Notes under the pieces: generated by a model | The model's database searches: none | What the model was told of the DNA's origin: nothing | Seen by the model: the letters and a program-made list of their open reading frames with translations, nothing else | Position numbers and translations under genes: made by a program | Shown here: positions 15,605 through 24,713 of the stretch, piece by piece | How positions within the stretch are numbered: the first letter of the stretch is position 1 | Layout: each line of letters opens with the position of its first letter | Source: Dysgonamonadaceae bacterium | GTDB taxonomy: Bacteria > Bacteroidota > Bacteroidia > Bacteroidales > Dysgonomonadaceae | Length of the DNA: 34,437 nt | Direction of reading: 5' to 3' | NCBI GenBank assembly: GCA_031272205.1 | Contig: JAISUH010000057.1 | Coordinates: 1-34,437, forward strand

Positions 15605-17239
15605 CTACCTTATCCCGCAATCGACGGAAATTTTGGCACCGGAAGCAGGCGCGATGCGATAGTAAGTGTCGGTGAACAATTCGAGCGAGCCGTCGGTCAG
15701 GCGGAACGAGTAGTCGAAGCCTTTGTATTTGGCATAAATCATACCGGACTGAACATCTGTGAAGGGTAGCGACACGCCGTCGGCAACTGTGAATGTCAGA
15801 TACCAAGGCGAGTTTTTACTGTTGGAAGTACAGCGTACTTCAAATGTTTTCTCGTTGAAAATCAGTTCAAAAGAATGACCCTCTTCGGTGGTGAACGATA
15901 CTTTGAGGACATTTTCAAACAGTTCGGATACTTCCGGGGCGCTTGTGCGAAGTTGCTTACCGGTGGCGTCGGTGAGGCGCAGTCCGGCTTTTTGGTTTGA
16001 GGTACTCCATTTGCAGCCGTCAAGGACGGGCAATGTTTCAAAGACGCACTGAGTCGATGTTCCGGCGCGTTCGAGATAGTCCGACTTGAGGCGTTCGTCG
16101 AAGAGATGTATGTCGCGGATACGGAAGCCATCGCTTTCCCAGACCATATTGACGCGGTAGAAACGACTGTTGAACCAGACGCTTTTATTGTTATTATCCT
16201 GATTATCTGTTAGTACGGTAACAGCGGTCGCTGGCGTCAGCGGGAAGTTTTGGCGAAACCATCGCCCCGATTCTTCAAGTGTCTCAACGCGGATAGCGCC
16301 TTTGCGGAAGAGCGAATCCAAGAGAGGTATCTGAATAGAGAGACCGTCTTTCATGGCATCCCACGTGAACGAGTTTTCCTGCCCTGCCTGTACATAGTTA
16401 AATGCTAAGCAGGTGTTATTGAACATATTATCGAAAAACCATTCTACCCATTGACGGTTGCCGCCGCCGCCTTTGTAAACCGGTTCGAGCGAGACGACGT
16501 GCTGACTGCTGCCGCCCAGACCGGCTTCGTACTGATATATCGGGTCGCTGCCAAGCATGCGGAATATCGGCACGGGTATCTGTCCTTCAGCGGTTTGCGC
16601 TGGCATATAAGCGTTGCGTCGGCTTGGATAGTAGGCTTGATTCCAGTACCCGCCCCAGAGTGTGTAGCCGTCGGTGCCTATCTGGTCTTTGCAGTTGCAC
16701 GAGGCTACTATGTGGTACTTATCATACAGATAGCCAAGCGTATGGGCGTCGATAAACCATGAGCCGACCGACGCCGGGTAGCGCCCGAAGACGTCTTTGA
16801 ACTTTGCCATATAGACGTCCACGAGTTTCTCGCGCTCTTCGGGCGTGTAGCCGGTAGCGAAGCCCACGTCGGCGTGCCAGTCCCACGGGAACCTGCCGCG
16901 CCATTTGATACCGCAAGCCTCAACATGCGGCTGCGTAATCTCCCACCACGCGCCAATTTCCATGCCCTGCGCCATTTCCGGCTTCAGAAGCGTTTGATAC
17001 TTGGGATTAATCAGGGCGTCGTATTGAAGCAGGAACGTGCCGCGCAGTTTGTATTCGTGTAATTGCTTTAACTGTTCTACAACAGTTTGATACAGGACGT
17101 CTTCGGTGATTTTTTCATCCCGCGGCTCGACATTGCGGATAAAGTTGATGATATTAACTATTCGGGGGCCGGGTTTATCGGATTTACCGCAAGCCGTAAC
17201 TGTTAATAACAGAAAAATCAGGCCGTTAAAAGGTTTCAT
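15605..17239 (-). CDS. Lipoprotein of unknown function with deacetylase-like N-terminal barrel
   Basis: 544 residues with a lipoprotein signal ending in VTAC (Cys17). From residue 27 the pattern V-N-I-I-N-F-I-R, then L-R-G-T-F-L-L-Q-Y-D-A-L, G-M-E-I-G-A-W-W-E-I, W-H-A-D-V-G and G-S-W-F-I-D suggests a beta/alpha barrel like polysaccharide deacetylases (NodB fold) or the Bacteroidales DUF3863/DUF3864 proteins; my memory of the latter is not exact. The last 200 residues are beta-rich. It overlaps the upstream esterase gene by ATGA, so both are made together and probably act on one extracytoplasmic substrate, for example an acylated glycan. The catalytic triad of NodB enzymes was not identified, so activity is open. 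Confidence 0.6.
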   Translation of the reverse strand: MKPFNGLIFLLLTVTACGKSDKPGPRIVNIINFIRNVEPRDEKITEDVLYQTVVEQLKQLHEYKLRGTFLLQYDALINPKYQTLLKPEMAQGMEIGAWWEITQPHVEACGIKWRGRFPWDWHADVGFATGYTPEEREKLVDVYMAKFKDVFGRYPASVGSWFIDAHTLGYLYDKYHIVASCNCKDQIGTDGYTLWGGYWNQAYYPSRRNAYMPAQTAEGQIPVPIFRMLGSDPIYQYEAGLGGSSQHVVSLEPVYKGGGGNRQWVEWFFDNMFNNTCLAFNYVQAGQENSFTWDAMKDGLSIQIPLLDSLFRKGAIRVETLEESGRWFRQNFPLTPATAVTVLTDNQDNNNKSVWFNSRFYRVNMVWESDGFRIRDIHLFDERLKSDYLERAGTSTQCVFETLPVLDGCKWSTSNQKAGLRLTDATGKQLRTSAPEVSELFENVLKVSFTTEEGHSFELIFNEKTFEVRCTSNSKNSPWYLTFTVADGVSLPFTDVQSGMIYAKYKGFDYSFRLTDGSLELFTDTYYRIAPASGAKISVDCGIR

Positions 17240-18444
17240 AAATTTAATTCTATATAAGCTGTAAAAATCAGTCTTTTATCGTGTTTCGCTTCGATAGAAC
17301 GCAGTATTGAAGCGGCTGTGCGCTTTACTTTGGCTTTGAAGAGGATTTTGCCGTCGGCGGAAACAACCTTTACAGGGCGGTCGAAATCAATCATCTCGTC
17401 ATTGACGCCGATAAGCAGCGTTTTGTAGTCGTTTTGCAGAACGGTGAAGGTGTTGCCGGAGCGTTCCACTATTGCGCTGTTGCCGTTTTGGGCTTGTGTT
17501 TCGGTTGTTGCCAACCAATAGAATGCGGTTTGCGGGACTTCGTCCTGCCGCCATACCACTTTTGTGGGTAAGGGGTTTCGCGTAAAACGAGCCATCCAGT
17601 GGATAGCGGCGGTGTCGGCACGATCCATCCAGTGGCCTTTTCCCTCTACGAGGTGCGTTTCGTGCGCGTATCCGCCTTTGTCGGCTACGGCCATACTGTC
17701 CAACCAAGCGCCGTATTTGCGGGCTTCCTGATTTCGGTCGTAAGCGGCATCATTAGCGCCCATCCAGAGCATAAGCCCGATATTGCGAACATTGAGCAGA
17801 GATACGCCACCCGGATGTCCGGCCATCATGCTGGCCGCCGCCCAACGATCAGCCATTCGGGGCGCTAATCGGTAAACTCCGTCGCCGCCGGCGGAATAAC
17901 CGAGGATATATACGCGGTCGGGATTGACATCTTCGGTCAGGATTGCAGCCCTGATAATGCGGTCGAAAAAGTCGCCGACATGCGGCTGGTGCCACATGTT
18001 CCATGCATCAACGGCCGCCCGAGGCGCTACATAAACGCCTTCATCCGGTTTATACAGTCGTATCTGATTAAGCCATTGACCGTCGTTGACTTCGGCGGTG
18101 GTCCCGCCGCCGCCGTGCATCGAGATATACAGCGAACGGCCTCCTTCCGGCTTTTCTCCATAGATGCGGTATTCAATCGGCATAATCAGCGTATCGGCAC
18201 GCATACAGCGCGTAACCCATTCATGCTTCAACAGCGAACTCTCTTTGTGTGAAAAATACGAATAGATACATTGAGCAGCCGAATCGGCCTCCGTCTTCGA
18301 CAACGCCATTTTCGCAAAACGTTGCGTTTCTATCGCACCTTGCCCTCCATCGGCAAGCCATTTCTGCAACTCGGCTACCGGTTGCGCATTTAACGGCCCG
18401 GTCAGGCCGATTAGTATAAAAAAGAAGAAAAAATAGTGTTTCAT
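17236..18444 (-). CDS. Secreted alpha/beta-hydrolase, esterase-like
   Basis: 402 residues from the ATG at 18444, with a signal peptide (1-20, ...P-L-N-A). The hydrolase core has an oxyanion stretch M-H-G-G-G-G (His110-Gly114), a nucleophile elbow G-Y-S-A-G-G (Ser184), Asp in G-A-N-D-A-A-Y-D and His271 in G-K-G-H-W-M-D: a complete Ser/Asp/His set as in feruloyl/acetyl-xylan or PHB-depolymerase-like esterases. A beta-rich C-terminal part of about 100 residues follows. A longer frame upstream to 18498 crosses the promoter box at 18453-18460 and is rejected. It is co-transcribed with the lipoprotein at 15605-17239. Substrate unknown. Confidence 0.78.
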   Translation of the reverse strand: MKHYFFFFFILIGLTGPLNAQPVAELQKWLADGGQGAIETQRFAKMALSKTEADSAAQCIYSYFSHKESSLLKHEWVTRCMRADTLIMPIEYRIYGEKPEGGRSLYISMHGGGGTTAEVNDGQWLNQIRLYKPDEGVYVAPRAAVDAWNMWHQPHVGDFFDRIIRAAILTEDVNPDRVYILGYSAGGDGVYRLAPRMADRWAAASMMAGHPGGVSLLNVRNIGLMLWMGANDAAYDRNQEARKYGAWLDSMAVADKGGYAHETHLVEGKGHWMDRADTAAIHWMARFTRNPLPTKVVWRQDEVPQTAFYWLATTETQAQNGNSAIVERSGNTFTVLQNDYKTLLIGVNDEMIDFDRPVKVVSADGKILFKAKVKRTAASILRSIEAKHDKRLIFTAYIELNL

Positions 18445-18452
18445 AGGGAAGA

Positions 18453-18460
18453 CAAAGGTA
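18453..18460 (-). promoter_or_regulatory. -7 box TACCTTTG of esterase-lipoprotein operon
   Basis: Minus-strand TAnnTTTG match only 8 bases before the ATG at 18444. Transcription from it would give a very short or almost leaderless mRNA. Confidence 0.55.
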
Positions 18461-18567
18461 GCATTTTTTTCGACATAACGGGAAGCGTTTTCCCACAATT
18501 CTCGATCTTTTGCGCTTTAAAAAAACGCACACCCGGCACAACAGGGTAAAATCGGTCCCTATTCCCC

Positions 18568-19566
18568 TCAAAACACCCACACTTCAGGCTCTAACTTTAT
18601 CCCGTATCTGTCGGAAACCGTCTGTTGTACGCTCTGCATAAACGAAAGGATTTTTTTCCCATCATCCGTGCCGTAATTGACGATAATAAGGGCATGTTTC
18701 TCATAGATGCCGACCTTTCCCTCGCGTTTCCCTTTCAACCCGGCCTTGTCGATCAGATATGCGGCCGAGGTCTTGAAAACGCCGCCGTCAAGGGGAAAAA
18801 CAGGAGCTTCGGGGCACAGCGACAATAAATTTTCTTTTTCTTCGAACGTCAGTATGGGGTTTTTGAAAAAACTTCCGGCATTGGGCAGTTTCCGGTAATC
18901 GGGTAACTTCCTTTCCCTGACCCGAATCACCGCTTCACGAACCTGCGCGAGAGACGGACTGTCTATTCCGTTTAATTCCTCATTTAGATCGACGTATTTT
19001 TTACGATAAACGAATGATTTTTTCAAGCGGAAAATCACGGATGTTACCACATAACGCCGCATTTGCTTGAAAATGCTGTCGCGATAAGCAAAACGGCAAG
19101 CCCCGTTATCGAAATCAACAGTCGCGCCGCTCTTGATGTCGATGCTCTTCACCACCGTTATCACGTCTTTTACCTCAGCGCCGTAAGCCCCGATGTTTTG
19201 GACGGGCGCAGCGCCAACCGTTCCGGGAATCAACGACAGGTTTTCGAGACCCGAAAGGCCGCGCCGCACGCAATAATCCACAAAGCCGTCCCAATCTTCG
19301 GCGGCGCCTGCTTCGACGGTCAGCTCGTCGGCCGTCTCATCCAATAGAGAAATCCCTTTGACGGCAGGTCTGATGACCAAGCCGTCGAAATTTTTCGTAA
19401 AAAACAAATTGCATCCGCCGCCAAGCGCCAGCTTTTCCTCATCGGGAAAGCGGCTCAGCACCTCTTTGATCTGCTCTGCCGATTCCGGCTCGCAAAAAAA
19501 TTTCGCCAAAGCCCTTGTGCGGAAAGAGTTGTAGGGTTGCAGTTGAATGTCGTGCAGAATTTCCAT
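18568..19566 (-). CDS. murB: UDP-N-acetylenolpyruvoylglucosamine reductase MurB
   Basis: FAD enzyme that reduces UDP-GlcNAc-enolpyruvate to UDP-MurNAc in peptidoglycan synthesis. 332 residues from the ATG at 19566. N-terminal Y-N-S-F-R-T-R-A-L-A and L-A-L-G-G-G-C-N-L-F-F are the FAD-binding motifs; S-L-I-P-G-T-V-G-A-A-P-V-Q-N-I-G-A-Y-G-A-E, Y-R-D-S-I-F-K, and N-A-G-S-F-F-K-N-P (catalytic Ser) follow, with the essential Glu in L-E-P-E-V. The long tail is as in type I MurB. A frame extension upstream lies inside the methylase gene. It starts 5 bases after that gene. Confidence 0.96.
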   Translation of the reverse strand: MEILHDIQLQPYNSFRTRALAKFFCEPESAEQIKEVLSRFPDEEKLALGGGCNLFFTKNFDGLVIRPAVKGISLLDETADELTVEAGAAEDWDGFVDYCVRRGLSGLENLSLIPGTVGAAPVQNIGAYGAEVKDVITVVKSIDIKSGATVDFDNGACRFAYRDSIFKQMRRYVVTSVIFRLKKSFVYRKKYVDLNEELNGIDSPSLAQVREAVIRVRERKLPDYRKLPNAGSFFKNPILTFEEKENLLSLCPEAPVFPLDGGVFKTSAAYLIDKAGLKGKREGKVGIYEKHALIIVNYGTDDGKKILSFMQSVQQTVSDRYGIKLEPEVWVF

Positions 19567-19571
19567 GCCGG

Positions 19572-20282
19572 TTATCCTTTGTAAAGAATGAAAACACAGG
19601 GCTTTTTGTGCATTTCGGGCAGTTTGTTTTTCCACTCCCGCATGCTCCGCGACACGATGTATTCGTCGTCGCAGCTGATGTTCATGGCGATGCAGAGCTG
19701 CGATGCCGGACGGCAATGCTGTAAGATATCTTCAGCCAATTTTTGATTGCGGTAAGGCGTCTCGATGAAGATTTGCGATTGATTTTCGTCGCAGGCACGC
19801 GCCTCCAAGTGTTTTATCTTGCGGATCCGTTCGGATTGCTCAATCGGCAGGTAGCCGTGAAAAGCAAAGCTTTGTCCGTTAAATCCCGACGCCATCAGCG
19901 CCATAAGGATGGACGACGGCCCCACCATCGGAACAACCCTGAAGCCCTTTCGTTGCGCGACGGCCACCACATCGGCGCCGGGATCGGCGACGGCGGGGCA
20001 TCCTGCCTCGGAAATCACGCCCATGCTGTGGCCGTCGCGCAACGGTTGCAGGAATCCGGCAACGTCTTCTTTTTTGGTATGCGTATTCAGTTCGAAAAAA
20101 GTCAGCGAATCGATGTCGATATCCGGATGGCATTTTTTCAGGAAACGCCGTGCCGACCGCACATTTTCTACGATAAAATATTTCAGGCGCGAAACGATTT
20201 CCACATTCACGGCGGGCAAGACGCTCTCGATGGGCGTATCGCCCAAGGTTACGGGAACAAGGTATAGCGCAGGATTATTCAT
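19572..20282 (-). CDS. SAM-dependent tetrapyrrole-methylase family protein, RsmI-like
   Basis: 236 residues from the ATG at 20282. Opens with L-Y-L-V-P-V-T-L-G-D-T-P, and has V-I-S-E-A-G-C-P-A-V-A-D-P-G-A, V-V-P-M-V-G-P-S-S-I-L-M-A-L-M-A-S-G and F-I-E-T-P-Y-R-N, all hallmarks of the RsmI branch (16S rRNA C1402 2'-O-methylation). Bacteroidetes have this shorter RsmI-like form in addition to or instead of the classical one, so the exact target is uncertain. A frame start at 20312 is upstream of the promoter box (20302-20309) and is rejected. Co-transcribed with murB. Confidence 0.85.
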   Translation of the reverse strand: MNNPALYLVPVTLGDTPIESVLPAVNVEIVSRLKYFIVENVRSARRFLKKCHPDIDIDSLTFFELNTHTKKEDVAGFLQPLRDGHSMGVISEAGCPAVADPGADVVAVAQRKGFRVVPMVGPSSILMALMASGFNGQSFAFHGYLPIEQSERIRKIKHLEARACDENQSQIFIETPYRNQKLAEDILQHCRPASQLCIAMNISCDDEYIVSRSMREWKNKLPEMHKKPCVFILYKG

Positions 20283-20301
20283 AAACCAATTTTCATTCGG
20301 G

Positions 20302-20309
20302 CAAAGGTA
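20302..20309 (-). promoter_or_regulatory. -7 box TACCTTTG of methylase-murB operon
   Basis: Minus-strand TAnnTTTG match 19 bases before the ATG at 20282; it fixes the start choice of the methylase. Confidence 0.65.
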
Positions 20310-20332
20310 CAATTTTTCGGACGAAAAAACGA

Positions 20333-20989
20333 CTAAAACCCGAAGTGAATGAGGTCGCCGAGGGAATCCACTTTTATCAGGCTGAAAAAACGGCCGATAA
20401 GGTTGAAACGGATCAACGCAAAAAACGCGACTACCATAAAAAGCAAGCCGTAAATGCCTCCCGTAATGTGTGCCAAATGGTTGATCCCTCCGGGATGATT
20501 TTTATCGAGATAGACCGAAACGGCCACAAAAAGAATCGAAAAGAGGAAAGCCGGCATCATAATTGGGATAAACATAATGCCCATGAAATTCATCGGGTTA
20601 ACCAGCACATAAGCGAAAACGACAGCCGAAATAGCGCCGGAAGCGCCCACTCCGTAATAGGATGTGTCGTTGCGGTGTCCGCGATACGACGGAAATATGG
20701 AGACCGGCAAAGCCGTCAAGTACAGCGCTAAATAACAAATGGAGCCTGTCGGCTCTCCCAGCGTGGAAACACAAACTTCTTCCACATAAGAGCCAAACAG
20801 ATAGAAGGTGAACATATTGAAAAACAGGTGCGTATAGTTAGCATGCAATATCCCGTAAGAAAAAAGCCGATACCATTGTCCCGCTCCGACGGCCGGAGGA
20901 AAGAAAACCAGCGTATTCATTAATTTTTTGTTGCCGAAGGCTACAATCGATACGATGCATGTGAGAACGATAATGATAAGGGTCAGCAT
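20333..20989 (-). CDS. Rhomboid-family intramembrane serine protease
   Basis: 218 residues from the ATG at 20989, with six membrane segments. The oxyanion region H-L-F-F-N-M-F (His54, Asn58), catalytic serine in G-A-S-G-A-I-S (Ser117) and catalytic histidine in H-L-A-H-I-T-G-G (His174) are all present, so it should be active. Rhomboids cleave membrane proteins within the bilayer; substrate unknown. The upstream extension to 21076 crosses the promoter box at 21018-21025 and is rejected. Confidence 0.92.
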   Translation of the reverse strand: MLTLIIIVLTCIVSIVAFGNKKLMNTLVFFPPAVGAGQWYRLFSYGILHANYTHLFFNMFTFYLFGSYVEEVCVSTLGEPTGSICYLALYLTALPVSIFPSYRGHRNDTSYYGVGASGAISAVVFAYVLVNPMNFMGIMFIPIMMPAFLFSILFVAVSVYLDKNHPGGINHLAHITGGIYGLLFMVVAFFALIRFNLIGRFFSLIKVDSLGDLIHFGF

Positions 20990-21017
20990 ATATTCGACGA
21001 TCTGTTTTTTCTTGCCG

Positions 21018-21025
21018 CAAAGGTA
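21018..21025 (-). promoter_or_regulatory. -7 box TACCTTTG of rhomboid gene
   Basis: Minus-strand TAnnTTTG match 28 bases before the ATG at 20989. Confidence 0.65.
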
Positions 21026-21108
21026 GTGAATGCCGAGTGCAAAAAGCAAATTTTTTTGATATTTTGCTTCGTCCAATCCTTTACCATTTTTGTATGATGA
21101 TTAAGTCC

Positions 21109-21951
21109 TTATTTCTTGCGCTTGCTCGTCGTGGCTATTACCCCCCGAAAGAAACCGATGGATTCGGCGATTCCGATAAACGGATCTTTCATATTGCGTT
21201 CGTGTTCGAGGCTGCATTTACCGTCGTATCCCACTTTGCGGAGCATTTTCACAAAAGCGGGAAAATCGATGATTCCCCGGCCTATCTCCACCGAATAACC
21301 CTGTTTTGTGGCTGCGGTTACATCTTTGATGTGCATATCAAACACGCGCGTATGGTATTTTTTTAAATCGGCAACGGGATCTTTTCCGTTGCGGGTATCG
21401 TGTCCGATATCGAGGCACATACCGATGCGCGGGTCGAGATCTTTCACGTGGTTCCAAACATCTTCGGCATCGGGATAGAGCGCTATGTCGGGACCGTGCA
21501 GGTGGATGGCGTATTTAAAATCGTATTCCTTTACTTTTTTATCGACATAGGGGAGCAATTCATAATTCGGCACGCCGATGATGAGCTTCACGCCCACGCG
21601 CTTGGCATATTCAAAGGCCTTATCGATCTCTTCTTCCGAACGCATGTAGATAGGGCCTACGGCATAACCCGTAACGCCTTTCGATTTCAGTTTTTCGTGA
21701 AAGGCGGCTATCTCGGCGTCGGTACTGTTTAGCGGCAAATGGAAATCCTTGATGCAGAGGTAATGCACATCGCATTTTTCCATGGTTTCCAAGGTCTTAT
21801 CCAAATCGAAATTCACAAACGTGTAACCCGCCATGCCCACCTTGAATTTTTCGTAAGTGTCGGGCGCAGGCCGGGGTGCGGGGCGATTGTCCTGTGCCGC
21901 AACTACAAACGGTAGCAACAATCCCAAAAATAGAAGTTGAATCTTTTTCAT
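21109..21951 (-). CDS. Secreted sugar phosphate isomerase/epimerase-like TIM barrel protein
   Basis: 280 residues with a cleavable signal peptide (about 1-19, ...V-V-A-A-Q-D). The rest is a xylose-isomerase-like TIM barrel (AP_endonuc_2 family): I-K-D-F-H-L-P-L, L-I-I-G-V-P-N-Y-E, I-H-L-H-G-P-D, M-C-L-D-I-G-H-D, D-M-H-I-K-D-V and C-S-L-E-H-E-R-N provide His, Glu and Asp metal ligands. Secreted members are common in Bacteroidetes and generally of unknown substrate. The N-terminal mature part has a Pro/Ala/Arg-rich linker. It has its own promoter box. Confidence 0.85.
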   Translation of the reverse strand: MKKIQLLFLGLLLPFVVAAQDNRPAPRPAPDTYEKFKVGMAGYTFVNFDLDKTLETMEKCDVHYLCIKDFHLPLNSTDAEIAAFHEKLKSKGVTGYAVGPIYMRSEEEIDKAFEYAKRVGVKLIIGVPNYELLPYVDKKVKEYDFKYAIHLHGPDIALYPDAEDVWNHVKDLDPRIGMCLDIGHDTRNGKDPVADLKKYHTRVFDMHIKDVTAATKQGYSVEIGRGIIDFPAFVKMLRKVGYDGKCSLEHERNMKDPFIGIAESIGFFRGVIATTSKRKK

Positions 21952-21982
21952 TTGATGTTTTTTTTAACATTGTGCAGGAACA

Positions 21983-21990
21983 CAAAGATA
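21983..21990 (-). promoter_or_regulatory. -7 box TATCTTTG of TIM-barrel gene
   Basis: Minus-strand TAnnTTTG match 31 bases before the ATG at 21951. Confidence 0.65.
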
Positions 21991-22059
21991 GCTATTTTTG
22001 TTTTTTCCTACACAAAAAATTTTTCTAAAATGTGACGGATGTTTTTGATCCATGAAAAT

Positions 22060-22066
22060 AAAAAAA
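22060..22066 (-). terminator. T7 tail of SRP RNA terminator
   Basis: Seven T on the minus strand directly after the 3' arm of the terminal SRP RNA helix; helix plus T run form an intrinsic terminator. Confidence 0.7.
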
Positions 22067-22162
22067 GGGTAAGCTTACTATATCGCGCCGCTACAACCAA
22101 ATACCCTTGCTTCGGTCAAGACCTGGGGGATTCAATGGGAGCTGGCCGTATAGGACTTACCC
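22067..22162 (-). ncRNA. ffs: Small signal recognition particle RNA (4.5S)
   Basis: A 96-base RNA whose ends pair perfectly (GGGTAAG at the 5' end, CTTACCC at the 3' end). Moving inwards on the minus strand, CTATA pairs with TATAG, and then comes the SRP core: CCCCCAGG ... GAAGCAAGGG, with the conserved CAGG and AGCA sides of the internal loop that binds Ffh. The -7 box at 22168-22175 ends 5 bases before the 5' end and seven T follow the 3' end, so promoter, gene and terminator agree. The apical loop between CAGG and GAAGCA reads T-C-T-T-G-A-C-C, so it closes as GGU-CUUG-ACC rather than the usual GGAA. The assignment rests on structure and motifs; no covariance search was possible. Confidence 0.82.
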
Positions 22163-22167
22163 GGGTG

Positions 22168-22175
22168 CAAAGATA
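22168..22175 (-). promoter_or_regulatory. -7 box TATCTTTG of SRP RNA gene
   Basis: TAnnTTTG match ending 5 bases before the first base of the RNA (22162), the spacing expected for a Bacteroidetes promoter. Confidence 0.8.
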
Positions 22176-22235
22176 CGATTTTTTTCGATGCCGCAAAACA
22201 GTTGATTTAGATTTTTCGGTTTGCGCTCCTTTTTT

Positions 22236-22243
22236 TACCTTTG
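22236..22243 (+). promoter_or_regulatory. -7 box TACCTTTG of pepT
   Basis: TAnnTTTG match 58 bases before the pepT start. Confidence 0.65.
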
Positions 22244-22301
22244 CACCGGATATACTCCATCCCCAAAAAAGGAGTTAAACGAAATTTAAAAAACCAACTG
22301 T

Positions 22302-23525
22302 ATGATGAATGTGGTAGATCGATTTATTAAGTATGCAAAAATAGATACGCAATCCGACGAAAATTCGTCGCAAACTCCCAGCACGCAGAAACAATTCAAC
22401 TTGGCGAAAGAGGTAGAACACGAAATTATTGAGATGGGCTTGACCGATGTTTCGTTAGATAACAACTGTTATCTGATGGCAACCCTCCCGTCCAACACCG
22501 ACAAAAAAGTACCCACAATAGGGTTTATCGCGCATTTCGATACCAGCCCCGACATGAAGGGAGAAAACGTGAGCCCGCGCATTGTGAAGAATTACGACGG
22601 CAAGGATATCGTCCTCAACGAAGCGCAACACATCGTCTCTTCCCCGTCCGATTTCCCCGAACTGCTCGCCCATATCGGTGAAGACCTTATCGTAACCGAC
22701 GGAACAACCTTGCTCGGCGCTGACGATAAAGCCGGCATCGCCGAAATCATAACAGCCATCCAATACCTCATCGACCATCCCGAAATCAAACACGGCAAAA
22801 TCCGCATCGGATTCACCCCTGACGAAGAAATCGGTCGCGGAGCCGACCATTTCGACGTGGAAAAATTTGGCGCAGAATGGGCTTACACCATGGACGGCAG
22901 CGAAGTGGGCGAATTGGAGTACGAAAATTTCAACGCCGCCTCCGCAAAAATCACCATCCAAGGGCGGAACGTGCACCCCGGATACGCCAAAAACAAGATG
23001 ATAAACGCGCTGCACGTGGCCAACGAATTGGTAACGATGCTCCCCGTGAGCGAACGCCCCGAATACACCGAGAAATACGAAGGTTTTTTCCATCTTGTCG
23101 GCATCAACGGCACGGTGGACGAAGCAAACGTCTCCTATATCATCCGCGACCACGACCACGATATTTTCGAAAACCGCAAAAAACAGATGGAACAGGCTGT
23201 GGCTTTCCTGAACAACCGATACGGCGACCGCCTAAAACTCGAAATCCGCGACCAGTATTACAACATGCGCGAAAAAGTGGAACCCGTAAAACACATCGTC
23301 AATTATGCTTTCCAAGCTATGGAGGCCGTTGACGTAAGACCTAACGTGAAACCCATCCGCGGCGGCACGGACGGCGCCCGCCTCTCGTTCATGGGACTGC
23401 CCTGCCCCAATATTTTCGCCGGAGGCCTGAATTTCCACGGCCGCTATGAGTTCCTGCCCATCCCCTCGATGGAAAAAGCGGTGAATGTCATCGTGAAAAT
23501 CATCGAATTGGTGGCCGAAAATTAA
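22302..23525 (+). CDS. pepT: Peptidase T (tripeptide aminopeptidase)
   Basis: Cytoplasmic two-zinc aminopeptidase of the M20 family that takes the N-terminal residue from tripeptides. 407 residues, typical length. Zinc ligands are visible in [30 protein letters not shown] and, near the end, [11 protein letters not shown]. Dimerisation and substrate segment [15 protein letters not shown] is intact. Two ATG codons in tandem open the gene; the first is used here. Confidence 0.97.
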   Translation: MMNVVDRFIKYAKIDTQSDENSSQTPSTQKQFNLAKEVEHEIIEMGLTDVSLDNNCYLMATLPSNTDKKVPTIGFIAHFDTSPDMKGENVSPRIVKNYDGKDIVLNEAQHIVSSPSDFPELLAHIGEDLIVTDGTTLLGADDKAGIAEIITAIQYLIDHPEIKHGKIRIGFTPDEEIGRGADHFDVEKFGAEWAYTMDGSEVGELEYENFNAASAKITIQGRNVHPGYAKNKMINALHVANELVTMLPVSERPEYTEKYEGFFHLVGINGTVDEANVSYIIRDHDHDIFENRKKQMEQAVAFLNNRYGDRLKLEIRDQYYNMREKVEPVKHIVNYAFQAMEAVDVRPNVKPIRGGTDGARLSFMGLPCPNIFAGGLNFHGRYEFLPIPSMEKAVNVIVKIIELVAEN

Positions 23526-23596
23526 AACGCGAAAAGAAAACCCATCGGCCCATCGGCCATAAATATCAAAAAAACAGAATTAAACCGTATAAATAA

Positions 23597-24685
23597 ATGA
23601 AAAAAACTCCATTTACAGACACGCATATTGCTCTCGGAGCAAAAATGCACGAATTTGCAGGATATAACATGCCCATCGAATATTCGGGCATTATAGACGA
23701 ACATCTCACTGTCATTCATTCCGTCGGCGTGTTCGACGTATCGCACATGGGCGAATTTTGGGTAAAAGGCCCGAAAGCCTTCGAGTTTGTGCAGAAAATC
23801 AGCAGCAACGACGCATCGCTACTCACTCCGGGGAAAATACAATACACTTGTTTCGTGAACGAAAACGGGGGAATTATCGACGATTTCCTGCTGTACAGTT
23901 ACGAACCTGAAAAATACATGCTGGTGGTGAATGCCGCCAATATCGAGAAAGACTGGGCGTGGTGCGTCAAACAAAACACAATGGGTGCAGAACTCGAAAA
24001 TGCATCCGATCGCATCGCACAGTTAGCCATTCAGGGGCCAAAAGCATTGGCAACGTTGCAAAAACTGACCGACATCGACCTGTCGTCCATCCCCTACTAC
24101 ACCTTCAAAACGGGGAAATTGGCAGAAGTAGATGAGGTGATTATTTCCAACACGGGCTACACCGGCGCAGGAGGGTTCGAACTCTATTTCTATCCCGAAT
24201 ACGGCAATCAAATCTGGAACAGGATTTTTGAAGCCGGCGCGGAATTTGGCATCAAACCCATCGGCTTGGGCGCACGCGACACCTTGCGTCTCGAAATGGG
24301 CTTCTGCCTGTACGGAAACGATATCGACGATACAACCACACCCCTGCAAGCGGGTTTGGGCTGGATAACGAAACTCAGCGACGGCAACAATTTTGTCGGG
24401 AGAGAAATAATTGAAGATGAGAAAGTTAAAGGCATACATCGCCGATTATGCGGCTTCACGATGATTGACCGCGGCATTCCCCGTCACGACTACGAAATAG
24501 TGAACGCCGAAGGCAAAACCATCGGCCGCGTTACTTCGGGAACGATGTCGCCTCTGTTGAAAACAGGCATCGGACTGGGCTATGTGAAACCCGAATATGC
24601 CAAAGCGGGAACGGAAATCTTCATCAAAATCAGGGAACGAAACCTGAAAGCGGAAGTAACGAAATTACCGTTCCGAAAAAATTAA
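23597..24685 (+). CDS. gcvT: Aminomethyltransferase (glycine cleavage T protein)
   Basis: T protein of the glycine cleavage system: moves the methylene group from the lipoyl-bound aminomethyl of H protein to tetrahydrofolate, releasing ammonia. 362 residues. Signatures: [48 protein letters not shown] and [17 protein letters not shown]. The genes for P, H and L proteins are not next to it. It follows pepT by 71 bases and precedes proline dehydrogenase by 28. Confidence 0.97.
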   Translation: MKKTPFTDTHIALGAKMHEFAGYNMPIEYSGIIDEHLTVIHSVGVFDVSHMGEFWVKGPKAFEFVQKISSNDASLLTPGKIQYTCFVNENGGIIDDFLLYSYEPEKYMLVVNAANIEKDWAWCVKQNTMGAELENASDRIAQLAIQGPKALATLQKLTDIDLSSIPYYTFKTGKLAEVDEVIISNTGYTGAGGFELYFYPEYGNQIWNRIFEAGAEFGIKPIGLGARDTLRLEMGFCLYGNDIDDTTTPLQAGLGWITKLSDGNNFVGREIIEDEKVKGIHRRLCGFTMIDRGIPRHDYEIVNAEGKTIGRVTSGTMSPLLKTGIGLGYVKPEYAKAGTEIFIKIRERNLKAEVTKLPFRKN

Positions 24686-24713
24686 CCCCAAAATCGCGAA
24701 ATACAGATAAATT

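Noticed and set aside
22067-22162. Plus-strand structured RNA or riboswitch in front of pepT
   Set aside because: Read on the plus strand no riboswitch core is visible; on the minus strand it has SRP motifs with a promoter box at the right place and a T-run terminator.
22455-23159. Minus-strand frame of 234 codons inside pepT
   Set aside because: Shadow of pepT; all zinc-ligand motifs are on the plus strand.
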